From the NCBI RefSeq assembly GCF_900100045.1, contig NZ_FNEA01000022.1:21444-85443 (forward strand): a stretch of 64,000 bases of DNA. Reading direction: 5' to 3'. Below, in pieces: positions 53,311 through 64,000 of this stretch. Position numbers and translations under genes: made by a program. How positions within the stretch are numbered: position 1 is the stretch's first letter; every line of letters starts with the position of its first letter. This stretch comes from Paracoccus denitrificans (GTDB lineage: Bacteria > Pseudomonadota > Alphaproteobacteria > Rhodobacterales > Rhodobacteraceae). Below the pieces are notes generated by a model. It did no database searches and was not told the origin of the DNA. It saw only the letters and a program-made list of their open reading frames with translations.

Positions 53311-53341
53311 TTGACTTGCTCCTCCTTCAAGTGAAACCGCT

Positions 53342-54451
53342 TCAGGAAAACGACGCAACCGGCGGACCGAACAGGCTTTCGTCGGGGGTGATGCCGAGGC
53401 CCGGGCCCTTGGGCAGGTCGATATGGCCGCCCGCGATACGGATGCCGTTCTCCTCGTCGTAGGGTTGCGCGATATAGGGCTGGGCGACCCAGACTCCCTC
53501 GTTCAGCCGGGGCTGGACGGTGGCGCCGATATGGGTGCAGGCGGCGGCGATGATGTCGCCGCCCCAGGCGTCGTCGCAGCTATGGGGCAGGGCGCGGGCC
53601 TCGCAGATGTCGCGGAACGCCGCCATCTGCTGCAGCCCGCCGATCCGCGTCAGCTTCATGCCGAACCCGTCGCAAAGCCCTTGGCCGGCGGCGCGGATCA
53701 CCGTGGACAGATCCTCGCCGCTTTCGTCCAGATAGATGCCGTGCTGGACGCGGCCGCGAATGGCCGCGATCTCCTCCAGCGTGTTGCAGGGCTGTTCCAG
53801 CACGAAGGGGATCTCGGGGCATTCGCGGCTGAGCCGCAGCGCGTCGCGGGATGGCAGGCTGCGGTTGCCGTCCACCGCCAGCCGGGTGCCGGTGCCGCGG
53901 ATGCGTTCCCAGACCTTGCGGACGGTCTCGATGTCGATCTCCACCGGCCGGCCGCCGATCTTGATCTGCAGGCGCGGGAAACCCTCGGCGACCTTTTCGG
54001 CGGCGATGCGGGCGATCTCGTCCGGCTGGCCGATGCCGGTCGCGTAATAGGAGGGCACGCGCTCGGCCGCGACGCCGCCCAAAAGGTCCGCCACCCGCAC
54101 CCCGTAATGCTTGCCCATCAGGTCATAGGCGGCGATGTCGATGGCCGCCTTGGCGTAATTGTGCCCGCAAAGCAGCCCGTCCATCCGGCGGCGCAGGACC
54201 AGCGGCTGCAACGGGTTCGCGCCGATCAGGCCCGGCGCCATCTCGGCCAGGGCGGCGCGGGCGCCAAGCGCATGGCTGGGCGCATAGGTCGGGCCGACCG
54301 GGCAGGTCTCGCCCCAGCCCGCCAAGCCGCTGTCGGCGACGATCTTGACCAGCGTGGTCTGCAAGGACCAGACCGTCGAGCTGGCGATGGTATAGGGCCC
54401 GTCCTTGACCGGCAGGTCATGGGCATAGACGTGTATTTCGGCAATCTTCAT
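53342..54451 (-). CDS. hpbD: Enolase-superfamily epimerase, HpbD-like (4-hydroxyproline betaine 2-epimerase)
   Basis: This 369-residue enolase-superfamily member has Lys164 (LQIKIGG), Asp194 (LAVDGN), Glu219 (FVLEQP), Asp242/Glu243 (LDESGE) and Lys266 (GMKLTRIGG). The two-lysine, three-acid set is the one described for hydroxyproline/proline betaine epimerases, offset by about one residue from the Pelagibaca enzyme as I recall it. The neighbouring Rieske demethylase, reductase and ProVWX importer strongly support a betaine substrate. cis-3-Hydroxyproline dehydratase is an alternative. Confidence 0.82.
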
Positions 54452-54514
54452 GGCCTGTCCCTGTCATATTGCTTGAGCGATGCGTTTCAGGGGACCGATG
54501 GCCCCCTGGGATCG

Positions 54515-55582
54515 TCACAGGTCGATGGTGACGTCGCCGATGGGCCGCGAGCAGCAGGCCAGGATATAGCCCGCCTCGACATCCTCGTCGGTGATGCCGC
54601 CATTGTGGACCATGTGGACCTGGCCCGAGAGCTTGAGCACCTGGCAGGTGCCGCAGATGCCCATGCCGCAGCCCGAGGGGATCGGGATGCCCGCCGCCCG
54701 CGCCGTGGCCAGGATGGTCTCGGTCTCGGCGCAGCGGGCGGTCTTGCCCGAGGCGGCGAAGCTGACCTCGGCCAGCGCGTCCTCTTGCGGCACCACGTCC
54801 TCGGGCACCGTTTCGGCCTCGGCCGGCGGGCCGCCGAAGCTTTCCTGGTGATAGCGGGCCATGTCGTAGCCCAGCCCGTGCAGGATGTCGCGCACCGCCT
54901 GCATGAAGGGCTCGGGGCCGCAGCAATAGACGTCGCGTTCCAGGTAGTCTGGCGCGATCAGGCCCAGCATCAACTGGTTGAACATGCCGCGATAGCCGGT
55001 CCAGGGCCGATAGGGGTCGGGTTCCTCGACGATCCATTTCAGGTCGATTCCGGCGACGCGCGTCGCCATATGCTCCAGCCGCTCGCGGAAGATGATCTCG
55101 GAGGGGCGGCGGGCGCAGTTGACGAAGACAATGTCGGGATCGCGCCCGGAATCGTAAAGGAAGGTGGTCATCGACACCATCGGCGTGATGCCCGAGCCGG
55201 CCGAGATGAACAGGTATTTCTCGGCCGGATCCTGCATCATCGAGAACTTGCCGGCGGGGCCGCGGGCGCGGATCCGCATCCCGGGCCGCAGGTGGTCGAA
55301 CATCCAGCGCGTGCCGATGGATGCCTTCTGCGCCTTGACCGTCACCGTCAGCGAGGTCGGCCGCGAGGGCGAGGACGAGATCGTATAGGTGCGGTGCAGC
55401 GCCCCGCCGGGCAGCGGCAGTTCCAGGGTCAGGAACTGCCCCGGCTCGAAGCTGAACAGCGCGCCGGATGGGCTGCGAAAGCAGAAGGTCATCACATCCG
55501 GCGCCTCGCGCAGGAACGATACGCATTCCAGCTCTTCGGCGTCGGTCCAGAAGGCCAGCGTCGGTTTCGTCGGCGCGTTCAT
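54515..55582 (-). CDS. Reductase of the betaine demethylase (FNR + C-terminal 2Fe-2S)
   Basis: This 355-residue protein begins with an FAD domain (HRTYTISSSPS), then an NAD domain (ISAGSGITPMVSM, CCGPEPFM), and ends with a plant-type ferredoxin domain (SGCGMGICGTCQVLK). This order is that of glycine-betaine-type monooxygenase reductases (GbcB-like). The next gene upstream is the Rieske oxygenase; only two bases separate them. MTMNA-type start at 55582 was preferred over an earlier in-frame start. Confidence 0.85.
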   Translation of the reverse strand: MNAPTKPTLAFWTDAEELECVSFLREAPDVMTFCFRSPSGALFSFEPGQFLTLELPLPGGALHRTYTISSSPSRPTSLTVTVKAQKASIGTRWMFDHLRPGMRIRARGPAGKFSMMQDPAEKYLFISAGSGITPMVSMTTFLYDSGRDPDIVFVNCARRPSEIIFRERLEHMATRVAGIDLKWIVEEPDPYRPWTGYRGMFNQLMLGLIAPDYLERDVYCCGPEPFMQAVRDILHGLGYDMARYHQESFGGPPAEAETVPEDVVPQEDALAEVSFAASGKTARCAETETILATARAAGIPIPSGCGMGICGTCQVLKLSGQVHMVHNGGITDEDVEAGYILACCSRPIGDVTIDL

Positions 55583-55584
55583 GG

Positions 55585-57827
<2,243 letters not shown>

Positions 57828-57833
57828 GTCGCG

Positions 57834-59312
57834 TCAGATCTGGCGATAGACCCGGTCCGTATCTTCCTCGAAATGCCGCAACTCGTCCTGTCGGCGGGCC
57901 TCGGACCAACCGAGGCTGGCGGCGGCGATGCGCGACAGCGCCTCGGCCCGACCCCGGCCCAGGTCGGGCTCCAGTCCATCCGGCAAGCGACGGCGGATGA
58001 GGTCGGAGAGCCGCACCACATGTTCGCGGGCGGCCATCTGGCCGATGCCGTCGTCATGGGTTTCCGGGGCCGGAATGGCGCCGGTGGGTTCTGATCCCCG
58101 CTTGCCAAGCCGCTTTTCGACCGCCCGCGCCACCTTCCGCGCCGCGTGGCGATGCAGCATGATGGTCGAGCCGGTGACCGCCAGCAGGCCGGGCATCGCG
58201 GGATCCTCGGCCACCTCGACCGGCAGGCTGGTGGTCCGGCCGTCGCGGGTCGAGGTCGGCCGCACGCCGCACCAGCAATGCAGCACATCCGCACGCGTCA
58301 GTTGCAGGTCGGGGAACAAGTGGTTGGCCTCGGCCAGGATATAGTCGATCTCGCCGTCCTCGATGCGGATGTCGTCGGGATTGGCGGTGACCTCGGTCTC
58401 GGTCGGGCCGATGAAGTGGAAATCGCGCCAGGGAAAGACGTAATAGGGCTCGCCCTTGCGGGAAAAGGCCTCCAGCCCCTGGCCGCGGAACGCCTCGGGC
58501 AGGCGCACCATGACGTTGACGCCCTTGATGCCGATCACCCGGCGCTTGCCCGCCCCGCCGCCCGGCACCCGGTCGATCCAGGGGCCGGCGGCGTTCACCA
58601 CCATGCGGGCGCGGACCTGCGCCCGGCCCTGCATCCCGGGCGCGCGTTCGTCCAGCGCGACCAGCCAGCCCTCGCCCTCGCGCGTGATCGCGGTGACTTC
58701 GGCATAGGTGCGGATGGTGGCGCCGCGCCGCTCGGCATCCAGCGCGGTATCGACGCAGATGCGTTCGGGCCAGGCATACATGTATTCCTCGAAGACCCCG
58801 ACGCCGCGCAGGGGGCCGCCCAGGGCCGCCGCCATGGCGCTTTCGCCGGCGGCTTTCACGGCGGGAAGGCGGCGATAGGCCAGCGGCACCCGCCAGCCGT
58901 CCAGCGCCTCGACCAGGCGGAAGCCCAGATCGACCAGCCAGGGCGGATAGCGGTCTCCCTTGCGGAACGGATAGTGAAAGCGGTGTTTCGTCAGGTGGCC
59001 CGGCATGTCGCGGACGAGTTCCGCCCGGCAGCGCATCACGTCGCGCGTATAAAGCAGCCGCCGGATCATGTCGGCGGGCCGGAAGGGCATCTGCCACAGC
59101 GGATAGCGCGCGGCGAGATAGCCGAGCCCGGAATAGAGCATGCGGCTGGAACGCGACGAGGTGCCCGCGCCGATGTCGCCGCGATCGACCAGCAGCGTGC
59201 GAAAGCCGCGCCCGGCCAGTTGCCGGGCGCTGGCGCAACCCACCGCGCCGGCGCCGATGACGATCACGTCGTAATCCGTCCCGTCGAGGCTGGTAAGCGG
59301 CGGGCGGGTCAC
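57834..59312 (-). CDS. FAD-dependent oxidoreductase, glycerol-3-phosphate dehydrogenase-like (DAO family)
   Basis: This 492-residue flavoprotein has a GxGxxG site VIVIGAGAVGCASARQLAGRG and long segments like GlpD (GTSSRSSRMLYSGLGYLA, MVVNAAGPWID, HFIGPTETEV). In this gene cluster the substrate is probably an N-methylated or cyclic imino acid rather than glycerol-3-phosphate; that is an inference from position. GTG at 59312 overlaps the proC-like stop by 4 bases. Confidence 0.75.
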   Translation of the reverse strand: MTRPPLTSLDGTDYDVIVIGAGAVGCASARQLAGRGFRTLLVDRGDIGAGTSSRSSRMLYSGLGYLAARYPLWQMPFRPADMIRRLLYTRDVMRCRAELVRDMPGHLTKHRFHYPFRKGDRYPPWLVDLGFRLVEALDGWRVPLAYRRLPAVKAAGESAMAAALGGPLRGVGVFEEYMYAWPERICVDTALDAERRGATIRTYAEVTAITREGEGWLVALDERAPGMQGRAQVRARMVVNAAGPWIDRVPGGGAGKRRVIGIKGVNVMVRLPEAFRGQGLEAFSRKGEPYYVFPWRDFHFIGPTETEVTANPDDIRIEDGEIDYILAEANHLFPDLQLTRADVLHCWCGVRPTSTRDGRTTSLPVEVAEDPAMPGLLAVTGSTIMLHRHAARKVARAVEKRLGKRGSEPTGAIPAPETHDDGIGQMAAREHVVRLSDLIRRRLPDGLEPDLGRGRAEALSRIAAASLGWSEARRQDELRHFEEDTDRVYRQI

Positions 59313-60097
59313 GCCGGACCCTTCGCCATGCGCCGCGCCTTGTCGGTCGCTGCCTCCAGCGCCGCGACAACAGCGCGGCTGAAGCCCGCCGCCTCGGCGG
59401 CCTCGAGGCCGGCGGCGGTGGTGCCGCGATAATCGCGATAGGCGGCGACCATGGCGGGCGCCTCGCTGATCCGGCCTTCCAGCAGCCGCGCGCCGCCGAT
59501 GACGGCCGCCTCGGCCGCGCGCCAGGCGATGGGTTCGGAAACGCCCTGCGCCTGCATGAAGCCTGCCATCGCCACGGCCATCAGTGCCGGATAGGCGGCG
59601 CCCGAGCCGGGCAGGGCGGTCATCAGGTCGATCTGCGCCTCGGTTTCCAATTCGTCGGTGGTGCCGATGGCCGAGAGCAGGCGCCGCACCGTGTCGCGGT
59701 CGGCATCCGTCACGCCCTCGGCGACCCAGAAGGGCGAATATGACCCGCCGATCTCGGCGGCGGCATTCGGCATGACCCGCACGATCCGCCCGCCGCAGCG
59801 GGCCAGTTCGCGGGCATCCACCCCGGCCATGAAGGACAGGACCAGCCGCCCCTCGGCCCGCAGCGCCAGCCCCGGCCAGTCCTCGGGGCGCACCGAGACC
59901 ACGACCACGTCGCTTTGCGCCGTCAGATCGGCCACGTCCCGGGCCCAGGTCACATCGGCATGGCCGTGATAATCGGGACGCGGCCCGCTGCGGTTCAGCA
60001 GCACCAGATCGCCCGGCCGGACGATCTGGCGCGACAAGAGCCCCGCGCCAAGCGCCGATCCCAGCCAGCCGGTTGCGCCGATGATGCCGATCTTCAT
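59309..60097 (-). CDS. Pyrroline-5-carboxylate reductase-like protein (ProC family)
   Basis: This 262-residue protein has a Rossmann N-terminus (KIGIIGATGWLGSALGAGL) and the ProC helical domain (ALPGSGAAYPALMAVAMAGFMQAQGV). It may act on pyrroline carboxylates or N-methylated analogues. Its stop overlaps the DAO-like start, and it overlaps proV by 4 bases, so it is coupled to both. Confidence 0.78.
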   Translation of the reverse strand: MKIGIIGATGWLGSALGAGLLSRQIVRPGDLVLLNRSGPRPDYHGHADVTWARDVADLTAQSDVVVVSVRPEDWPGLALRAEGRLVLSFMAGVDARELARCGGRIVRVMPNAAAEIGGSYSPFWVAEGVTDADRDTVRRLLSAIGTTDELETEAQIDLMTALPGSGAAYPALMAVAMAGFMQAQGVSEPIAWRAAEAAVIGGARLLEGRISEAPAMVAAYRDYRGTTAAGLEAAEAAGFSRAVVAALEAATDKARRMAKGPA

Positions 60098-61137
60098 GGG
60101 TTCGCCTCCACGCTCCCTGTATATGCGTTGATGGCATCCTGGAAGGGGATGACGCCGATGGTCTGGCCCTGGGGGTCCTGGACGCGCAGGGCCTGGAGGC
60201 GGTTGGCGGCCATCTGTTGCAGGGCCTCGGCGATGCTGGCGTCAGTGGCGATACTGGCCTCGGGCAGGGCGTCGAAGCCGTGCTGGGCCAGCATCACCGC
60301 GCCGACCTTCAGCACCTTGCCGCGGTCGACATGCTGCACGAAATTCGCCACGTAATCGTCGGCCGGGCGCAGCACGATGTCCTGCGCCGTGCCCTGCTGG
60401 ATCACCGAGCCGTCGCGCAAAAGCGCGATGCGGTCGCCGATGCGCAGCGCCTCGTCGAGGTCGTGGGTGATGAAGACGATGGTCTTCCTGACCTCCTGCT
60501 GCAAATCCAGCAGCACCGTCTGCATGTCGTAGCGGATCAGCGGGTCCAGCGCCGAATAGGCCTCGTCCATCAAGAGGATCGGCGCGTCGTTGGCCAGCGC
60601 GCGCGCCAGGCCCACCCGCTGCTGCATGCCGCCCGAAAGCTGGCTCGGATAGCTCTTCTCGAAGCCGGAAAGCCCCACCCGCTCGATCCAGCGCATGGCG
60701 GTGCGGTAGCGCTCGGCCTCGGCCATGCCCTGCACCTCCAGCCCGTAGGCGGCATTGTCCAGCACCGTGCGATGCGGCAGCAGCCCGAACTTCTGGAACA
60801 CCATCGCGGTCCGGTGGCGGCGGAATTCGCGCAGCTCGTCTTTGGACATCCCGACGACGTTGCGGCCCTCGATCACGATCTCGCCCGCGGTGGGCTCGAT
60901 CAGCCGGTTGATGTGGCGGATCAGCGTCGACTTGCCCGAGCCCGACAGGCCCATGATCACCTGGATGCTGCCCGGCGCGATCTGGATGTTGATGTCGCTG
61001 AGCCCCAGCACATGGCCGTGGCGGGCCTGCAGCTCGGCCTTGGTCATGCCGGCGCGCACCGCTGCGACATGGGCCTGGGGGTTCGCGCCGAAGATCTTGT
61101 AGAGGTTGCGGATCTCGATGCCGATCGGATCAGTCAT
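60094..61137 (-). CDS. Betaine/proline ABC transporter ATPase (ProV-like)
   Basis: This 347-residue protein has Walker A GLSGSGKST, signature LSGGMQQRVGLARAL, Walker B LLMDEAYSALDP and FITHDLDEAL. A C-terminal CBS-like region (TDASIAEALQQMAANRLQALRVQD) follows. The N-terminal AVRAGMTKAELQARHGHVLGL matches the OpuA/ProV group. It drives uptake of betaines. Confidence 0.88.
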   Translation of the reverse strand: MTDPIGIEIRNLYKIFGANPQAHVAAVRAGMTKAELQARHGHVLGLSDINIQIAPGSIQVIMGLSGSGKSTLIRHINRLIEPTAGEIVIEGRNVVGMSKDELREFRRHRTAMVFQKFGLLPHRTVLDNAAYGLEVQGMAEAERYRTAMRWIERVGLSGFEKSYPSQLSGGMQQRVGLARALANDAPILLMDEAYSALDPLIRYDMQTVLLDLQQEVRKTIVFITHDLDEALRIGDRIALLRDGSVIQQGTAQDIVLRPADDYVANFVQHVDRGKVLKVGAVMLAQHGFDALPEASIATDASIAEALQQMAANRLQALRVQDPQGQTIGVIPFQDAINAYTGSVEANP

Positions 61138-62020
61138 GGCTGGCCTCGCGATGTTTCTGCAGCCGCTTGCCCCAGGCCTGGCTGATGCGGTCGAAGAGGA
61201 TGGCGATGCCGACGATGGCGAAGCCGTTGAACAGCCCCAGCGTGAAATACTGGTTCGAGATCGCCCGCAGCACCGGCTGGCCCAGCCCCTGCACCCCGAT
61301 CATCGAGGCGATCACCACCATGGCCAGCGCCATCATGATGGTCTGGTTGATCCCGGCCATGATCGTGGGCAGCGCCAGCGGCAGCTGCGCCTTGACCAGC
61401 TTCTGCCAGGCGGAGGAGCCGAAGGCGTCGGTGGCCTCCAGCACCTCGGGATCGACCTGGCGGATGCCCAGGTTGGTCAGCCGGATCATCGGCGGCAGCG
61501 CATAGATCACCACCGCGATCAGCCCCGGCACCCGGCCGATGCCCAGAAGCATCACCACCGGGATCAGGTAGACGAAGCTGGGCATGGTCTGCATGATGTC
61601 CAGGATCGGGCTGACGACCCGCTGCACCCGGGCCGAGCGCGCCATCAGCACCCCCAGCGGCAGGCCGATGGCGATCGACAGGAGCGTCGCGGCCAGCACC
61701 ATCGAGATGGTCTTCATGGTGTCGGCCCACATGCCGAACAGCCCGATCAGCACCAGCGTCAGGACCGAGCCGATCACCACCCGCAGGCTGCGGCTGGCGC
61801 CCCAGGCCAGGCCGGCCACGACCAGCAGGATCACCGGCCAGGGCGTGCCCAGAAGCAGCCGCTCGAACCAGATCAGCAGGGTCTGCAAGGGGCTGAAGAA
61901 GCCCTCGATCAGGTCGCCGTAGCTGCGGGTGAAGCTGCGGAAACCGTTGTCGATGCTGCGCTGCAGCGCGCGCAGCAGGGAATCGCTCAATTGGGGAAAG
62001 GACGTGAGCCACGATGTCAT
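61130..62020 (-). CDS. Betaine/proline ABC transporter permease (ProW-like)
   Basis: This 296-residue permease has the ProW pattern LPLGVLMARSARVQRVVSPILDIMQTMPSFVYLIPVVMLLGIG-like helices and EATDAFGSSAWQKLVKAQLPLALPTIMAGINQTIM-type EAA sequence. It overlaps proV by 8 bases. The start at 62020 follows GAGGCCTCC; an upstream ATG at 62035 is an alternative. Confidence 0.88.
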   Translation of the reverse strand: MTSWLTSFPQLSDSLLRALQRSIDNGFRSFTRSYGDLIEGFFSPLQTLLIWFERLLLGTPWPVILLVVAGLAWGASRSLRVVIGSVLTLVLIGLFGMWADTMKTISMVLAATLLSIAIGLPLGVLMARSARVQRVVSPILDIMQTMPSFVYLIPVVMLLGIGRVPGLIAVVIYALPPMIRLTNLGIRQVDPEVLEATDAFGSSAWQKLVKAQLPLALPTIMAGINQTIMMALAMVVIASMIGVQGLGQPVLRAISNQYFTLGLFNGFAIVGIAILFDRISQAWGKRLQKHREASHD

Positions 62021-62096
62021 GGAGGCCTCGCGCATGGGGGTGCCGGGTCATGGCGGCGGGCGGGCCGGCCGGCCCCCCCGCCGCGCGGGGATCGCG

Positions 62097-63098
62097 TCAG
62101 AGCGCCGCCTTGATCTTCTCGGCGGCCTCGGGCGTGACCCATTCGGTCCAGGTCGCCTCGTTGCCCCGCAGGAACTCCTTGGCGCCGTCCTCGCCCTGGG
62201 CCTGGTTGTCGGTCATCCAGGCCATCAGCGCGTTCACGGTGTCGTTCGACCAGGAGCGCCTGGACAGGTAGTCCATCACCTCGGGCGGGGCGGCGTCGGC
62301 AAAGCCCTTGGCAACGACGGTCTGCACCTTGTCGGTGGGCCAGTCGTTCTTCTTCGGCTCGGCGCAATCGGCATTCGAGGTGCAGTTCTGCCACTCGTCC
62401 ATGTCCAGCGCCACGCCGTGCTCCAGCCGGACCATCTCGTAGCGGCCCAGAAGCGCGGTCGGCGCCCAGTAATAGCCGACCCAGCCCTGCTGGCGCTCGT
62501 AGGCGCGCGCGATCGAGCCGTCCAGCCCGGCGGCCGAGCCGGTGTCGACCAGGTTGAACCCCGCCGCCTCGGCGCCGAAGGCCTTGTAGAGCTGGCTGGT
62601 GATCACCGTGCCGCCCCAGCCCGCCGGGCCGTTGAAGATGGCGCCCTTCGAGGCATCCTCGGGATCGGGGAACAGGTCGGGCCGTGCCAGCACGTCGTCG
62701 ATGGTCTTCAGCTCGGGATTGGCGTCGGCCAGGTATTTCGGGATCCACCAGCCCTGGACGGCGCCGTCGGTCAGGATGTCGCCGGCCACGACGATCCGGT
62801 CCTCGGCCAGCCCCGACTGGATGACCTCCGGCACCAGGTCGACCCAGCCTTCCGGCGCCACCTCGGGCTGGCCCTTCTCCACCATCGAGGTCAGCGTCGG
62901 CACCGTGTCGCCCTGGATCACCTCGACGGTGCAGCCATAGCCGTTGCCCAGCACGAAGGCGTCCAGCGCCGCGGCAAGCTCGGCGCTCTGCCAGTTCATG
63001 CTGGCGATGGTCAGGCTGCCGCAATCGGCCGAGGCGGGGCCGGCCAGCGCCAGGAAGGGCAGCGCGAAGGCGGTGCCGAGAAGATAGGATCGTTTCAT
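62097..63098 (-). CDS. Betaine/proline ABC transporter, binding protein (ProX-like)
   Basis: This 333-residue protein has a signal peptide (LLGTAFALPFLALAGPASA) and ProX-like segments LTIASMNWQSAELAAALDAF and PEGWVDLVPEVIQSG, plus QQGWVGYYWAPTALLGRYE. It is the first gene of the minus-strand operon proX-proW-proV-proC-like-DAO. Confidence 0.87.
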   Translation of the reverse strand: MKRSYLLGTAFALPFLALAGPASADCGSLTIASMNWQSAELAAALDAFVLGNGYGCTVEVIQGDTVPTLTSMVEKGQPEVAPEGWVDLVPEVIQSGLAEDRIVVAGDILTDGAVQGWWIPKYLADANPELKTIDDVLARPDLFPDPEDASKGAIFNGPAGWGGTVITSQLYKAFGAEAAGFNLVDTGSAAGLDGSIARAYERQQGWVGYYWAPTALLGRYEMVRLEHGVALDMDEWQNCTSNADCAEPKKNDWPTDKVQTVVAKGFADAAPPEVMDYLSRRSWSNDTVNALMAWMTDNQAQGEDGAKEFLRGNEATWTEWVTPEAAEKIKAAL

Positions 63099-63629
63099 GG
63101 TCTCGTCTCCCAGTCGCGACGTTGATGATGGCTGCCCGGCCCGTCGCGGAAGGCCGGGTGGCTGGTTCGGGTCAGGACGGGCGGCCTGCCGTCTTGCGCC
63201 CCCGCCCGCGGCCCAAGGCCGGCAGGGGCGGCGCCATGCGGATCGGGGTCCTGCGGATCGGGGCGGGCGTGCGCGCCGCCGCCGATGCCACCACTACGGC
63301 CCTCGCGAAAGCGGGGTCGCCGCGGCCGAGGGCCGGGGTTGGGACCGGGGTCAGAGCCCGAGCCGGGCGGCCCGGCAGGGTGCGGGCGCGGGGGCAGCGG
63401 GGTCCAGTCGGGGCCGGGTCGGGCAATGGCATACCTGCCTTGGGATGGATCGGCCGGCGGCCGCTTGCCGCCGATGCGCCATCTTCCCAGCCGGGACGGC
63501 CCCCGGATGCGACGATAACGGCATGTCGTGCGGCAATATCGTCAGCAGGCCCCGGAAAGGCGCCGGGAAAGCAACCGGCAGAGCAACCGGGCGGCGGCCC
63601 GGCATCCCGGAGACTGCCCCCCGCGGCCC
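63099..63629. other. Gene-free region with a G-quadruplex-like tract
   Basis: 531 bases with no convincing gene; open frames here are low-complexity Gly/Pro/Arg/Ala translations without neighbours or SDs. It should contain the proX promoter on the minus strand. On the plus strand 63390-63418 has four G-runs (5, 4, 4 and 3) separated by 4, 7 and 2 bases, a canonical G-quadruplex pattern. Confidence 0.5.
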
Positions 63630-64000
63630 TCATCGCGGCACCGGGGCCAGGCGGGCGTTGAAGCGGGCGAGCTCGCGCGGCTCGGCGGCCTGCCCGGTAT
63701 AGATCTCGACATAGGTCGGGATGCGCGCCAGCCGCGTCTCCAGCCCTTCCTGCGCCCGCATCGAGATATAGCCGATCTGCGTCAGGTAGATGGTCCGCGC
63801 CCGCACGTCGGCCTCCTGCTCCCCATGCCCCCAGCGCGCCAGCATCCCGCGCAGCGCCGAGAGCCGCGTCTCGTCCGCCGCCGCAACGCGCGTGCCGACC
63901 TTGCCGTCCTGCAAGGCCCAGCTGCGCACCGCGAATTCCAGCCGCGCGTCAAAGGCACCAGACAGAAAACACGCCAGAACGTTCAGCATCCCCTCGGCCA
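63630..64000 (-). CDS. TetR-family regulator, C-terminal part (5' end beyond window)
   Basis: The frame is open to the window edge; about 123 residues are visible. All are effector-domain: LEFAVRSWALQDGKVGTRVAAADETRL, then RARTIYLTQIGYIS. This is the TetR C-terminal pattern (W-A-x-x-D, then a YLTQIGY helix). The DNA-binding domain lies outside the window. An internal ATG at 63989 is not the true start. Confidence 0.7.
   Translation of the reverse strand, partial: AEGMLNVLACFLSGAFDARLEFAVRSWALQDGKVGTRVAAADETRLSALRGMLARWGHGEQEADVRARTIYLTQIGYISMRAQEGLETRLARIPTYVEIYTGQAAEPRELARFNARLAPVPR

Noticed and set aside
63172..63633. A 153-residue frame in the gene-free interval
   Set aside because: Low-complexity Pro/Ala/Gly/Arg composition in several frames at once, with no SD or recognisable domain.

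Overview
The window is GC-rich, densely packed alphaproteobacterial DNA. Its gene content fits a Paracoccus-like member of the Rhodobacteraceae: a NepR/EcfG stress module, a 401-residue NAD-type formate dehydrogenase, catechol-branch aromatic degradation, and a hydroxyproline-betaine cluster resembling the one described in Paracoccus. The genus is an inference from gene content. No rRNA, tRNA, CRISPR array or intact insertion sequence was seen.

Layout. (1) 1-2.4 kb: end of a Bat-type operon (VWA, TPR and BatD proteins). (2) 2.6-7.0 kb: a general-stress island with a PRC-barrel protein, a small protein, an SDR, a membrane protein, a YciE-type ferritin-like protein, and the ECF sigma factor with its NepR-like anti-sigma. 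At least three promoters share GGAAC-N16-GGTT; two of them diverge from one palindrome. (3) 7.3-15.8 kb: hydroxamate-type siderophore uptake (AraC regulator, TonB receptor, FhuD/B/C-like transporter) plus an ABC exporter. (4) 15.9-24.2 kb: an RHH protein, a DJ-1 protein, a LysR regulator and a polar amino-acid ABC system with a ureohydrolase, a second ATPase and an asparaginase. (5) 24.4-33 kb: a scarred stretch with a serine-recombinase-like protein lacking its serine, ABC-transporter relics, a DUF364-like protein, frameshifted HPP and LysR genes, NAD formate dehydrogenase, a shortened ureohydrolase, a Nudix hydrolase and an MFS carrier. (6) 32.9-39.2 kb: a probable metal or oxyanion uptake system with a ModA-like protein, a FecBCD/MolABC-type ABC transporter, a TonB receptor and a molbindin. 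(7) 39.4-49.0 kb: catBCA-benABCDK-pcaD with a divergent BenM/CatM-type regulator and a perfect ATAC-N7-GTAT operator. (8) 49.1-63.1 kb: hydroxyproline and (hydroxy)proline-betaine catabolism with a ProVWX-type importer. (9) 63.6-64 kb: a partial TetR regulator.

The most interesting system is region 6 together with relics in region 5. Four 24-bp, nearly palindromic boxes (24391, 25422, 33626, 38723) share the geometry of ModE/Mop molybdenum boxes (CG-N22-CG, AT-rich half sites about a 6-bp centre). They sit before the recombinase-like gene, the broken ABC/DUF364 operon, the divergent ModA-like and FecB-like genes, and the TonB receptor. A molbindin gene lies next to the receptor. I infer a Mo-responsive regulon that includes a TonB-dependent route for molybdate, tungstate or a molybdophore, with one or two decayed sister operons nearby.

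Metabolic logic of the right half: benzoate goes to catechol (BenABCD), then cis,cis-muconate, muconolactone and 3-oxoadipate (CatA, CatB, CatC, PcaD); the last steps to the TCA cycle are not in the window. Betaines enter through ProVWX, are epimerised (HpbD-like) and demethylated by a Rieske oxygenase with its reductase. Formaldehyde dehydrogenase and formate dehydrogenase could clear the C1 units, and ProC-like, DAO-like, proline-racemase-like and ornithine-cyclodeaminase-like enzymes would process the proline skeletons.
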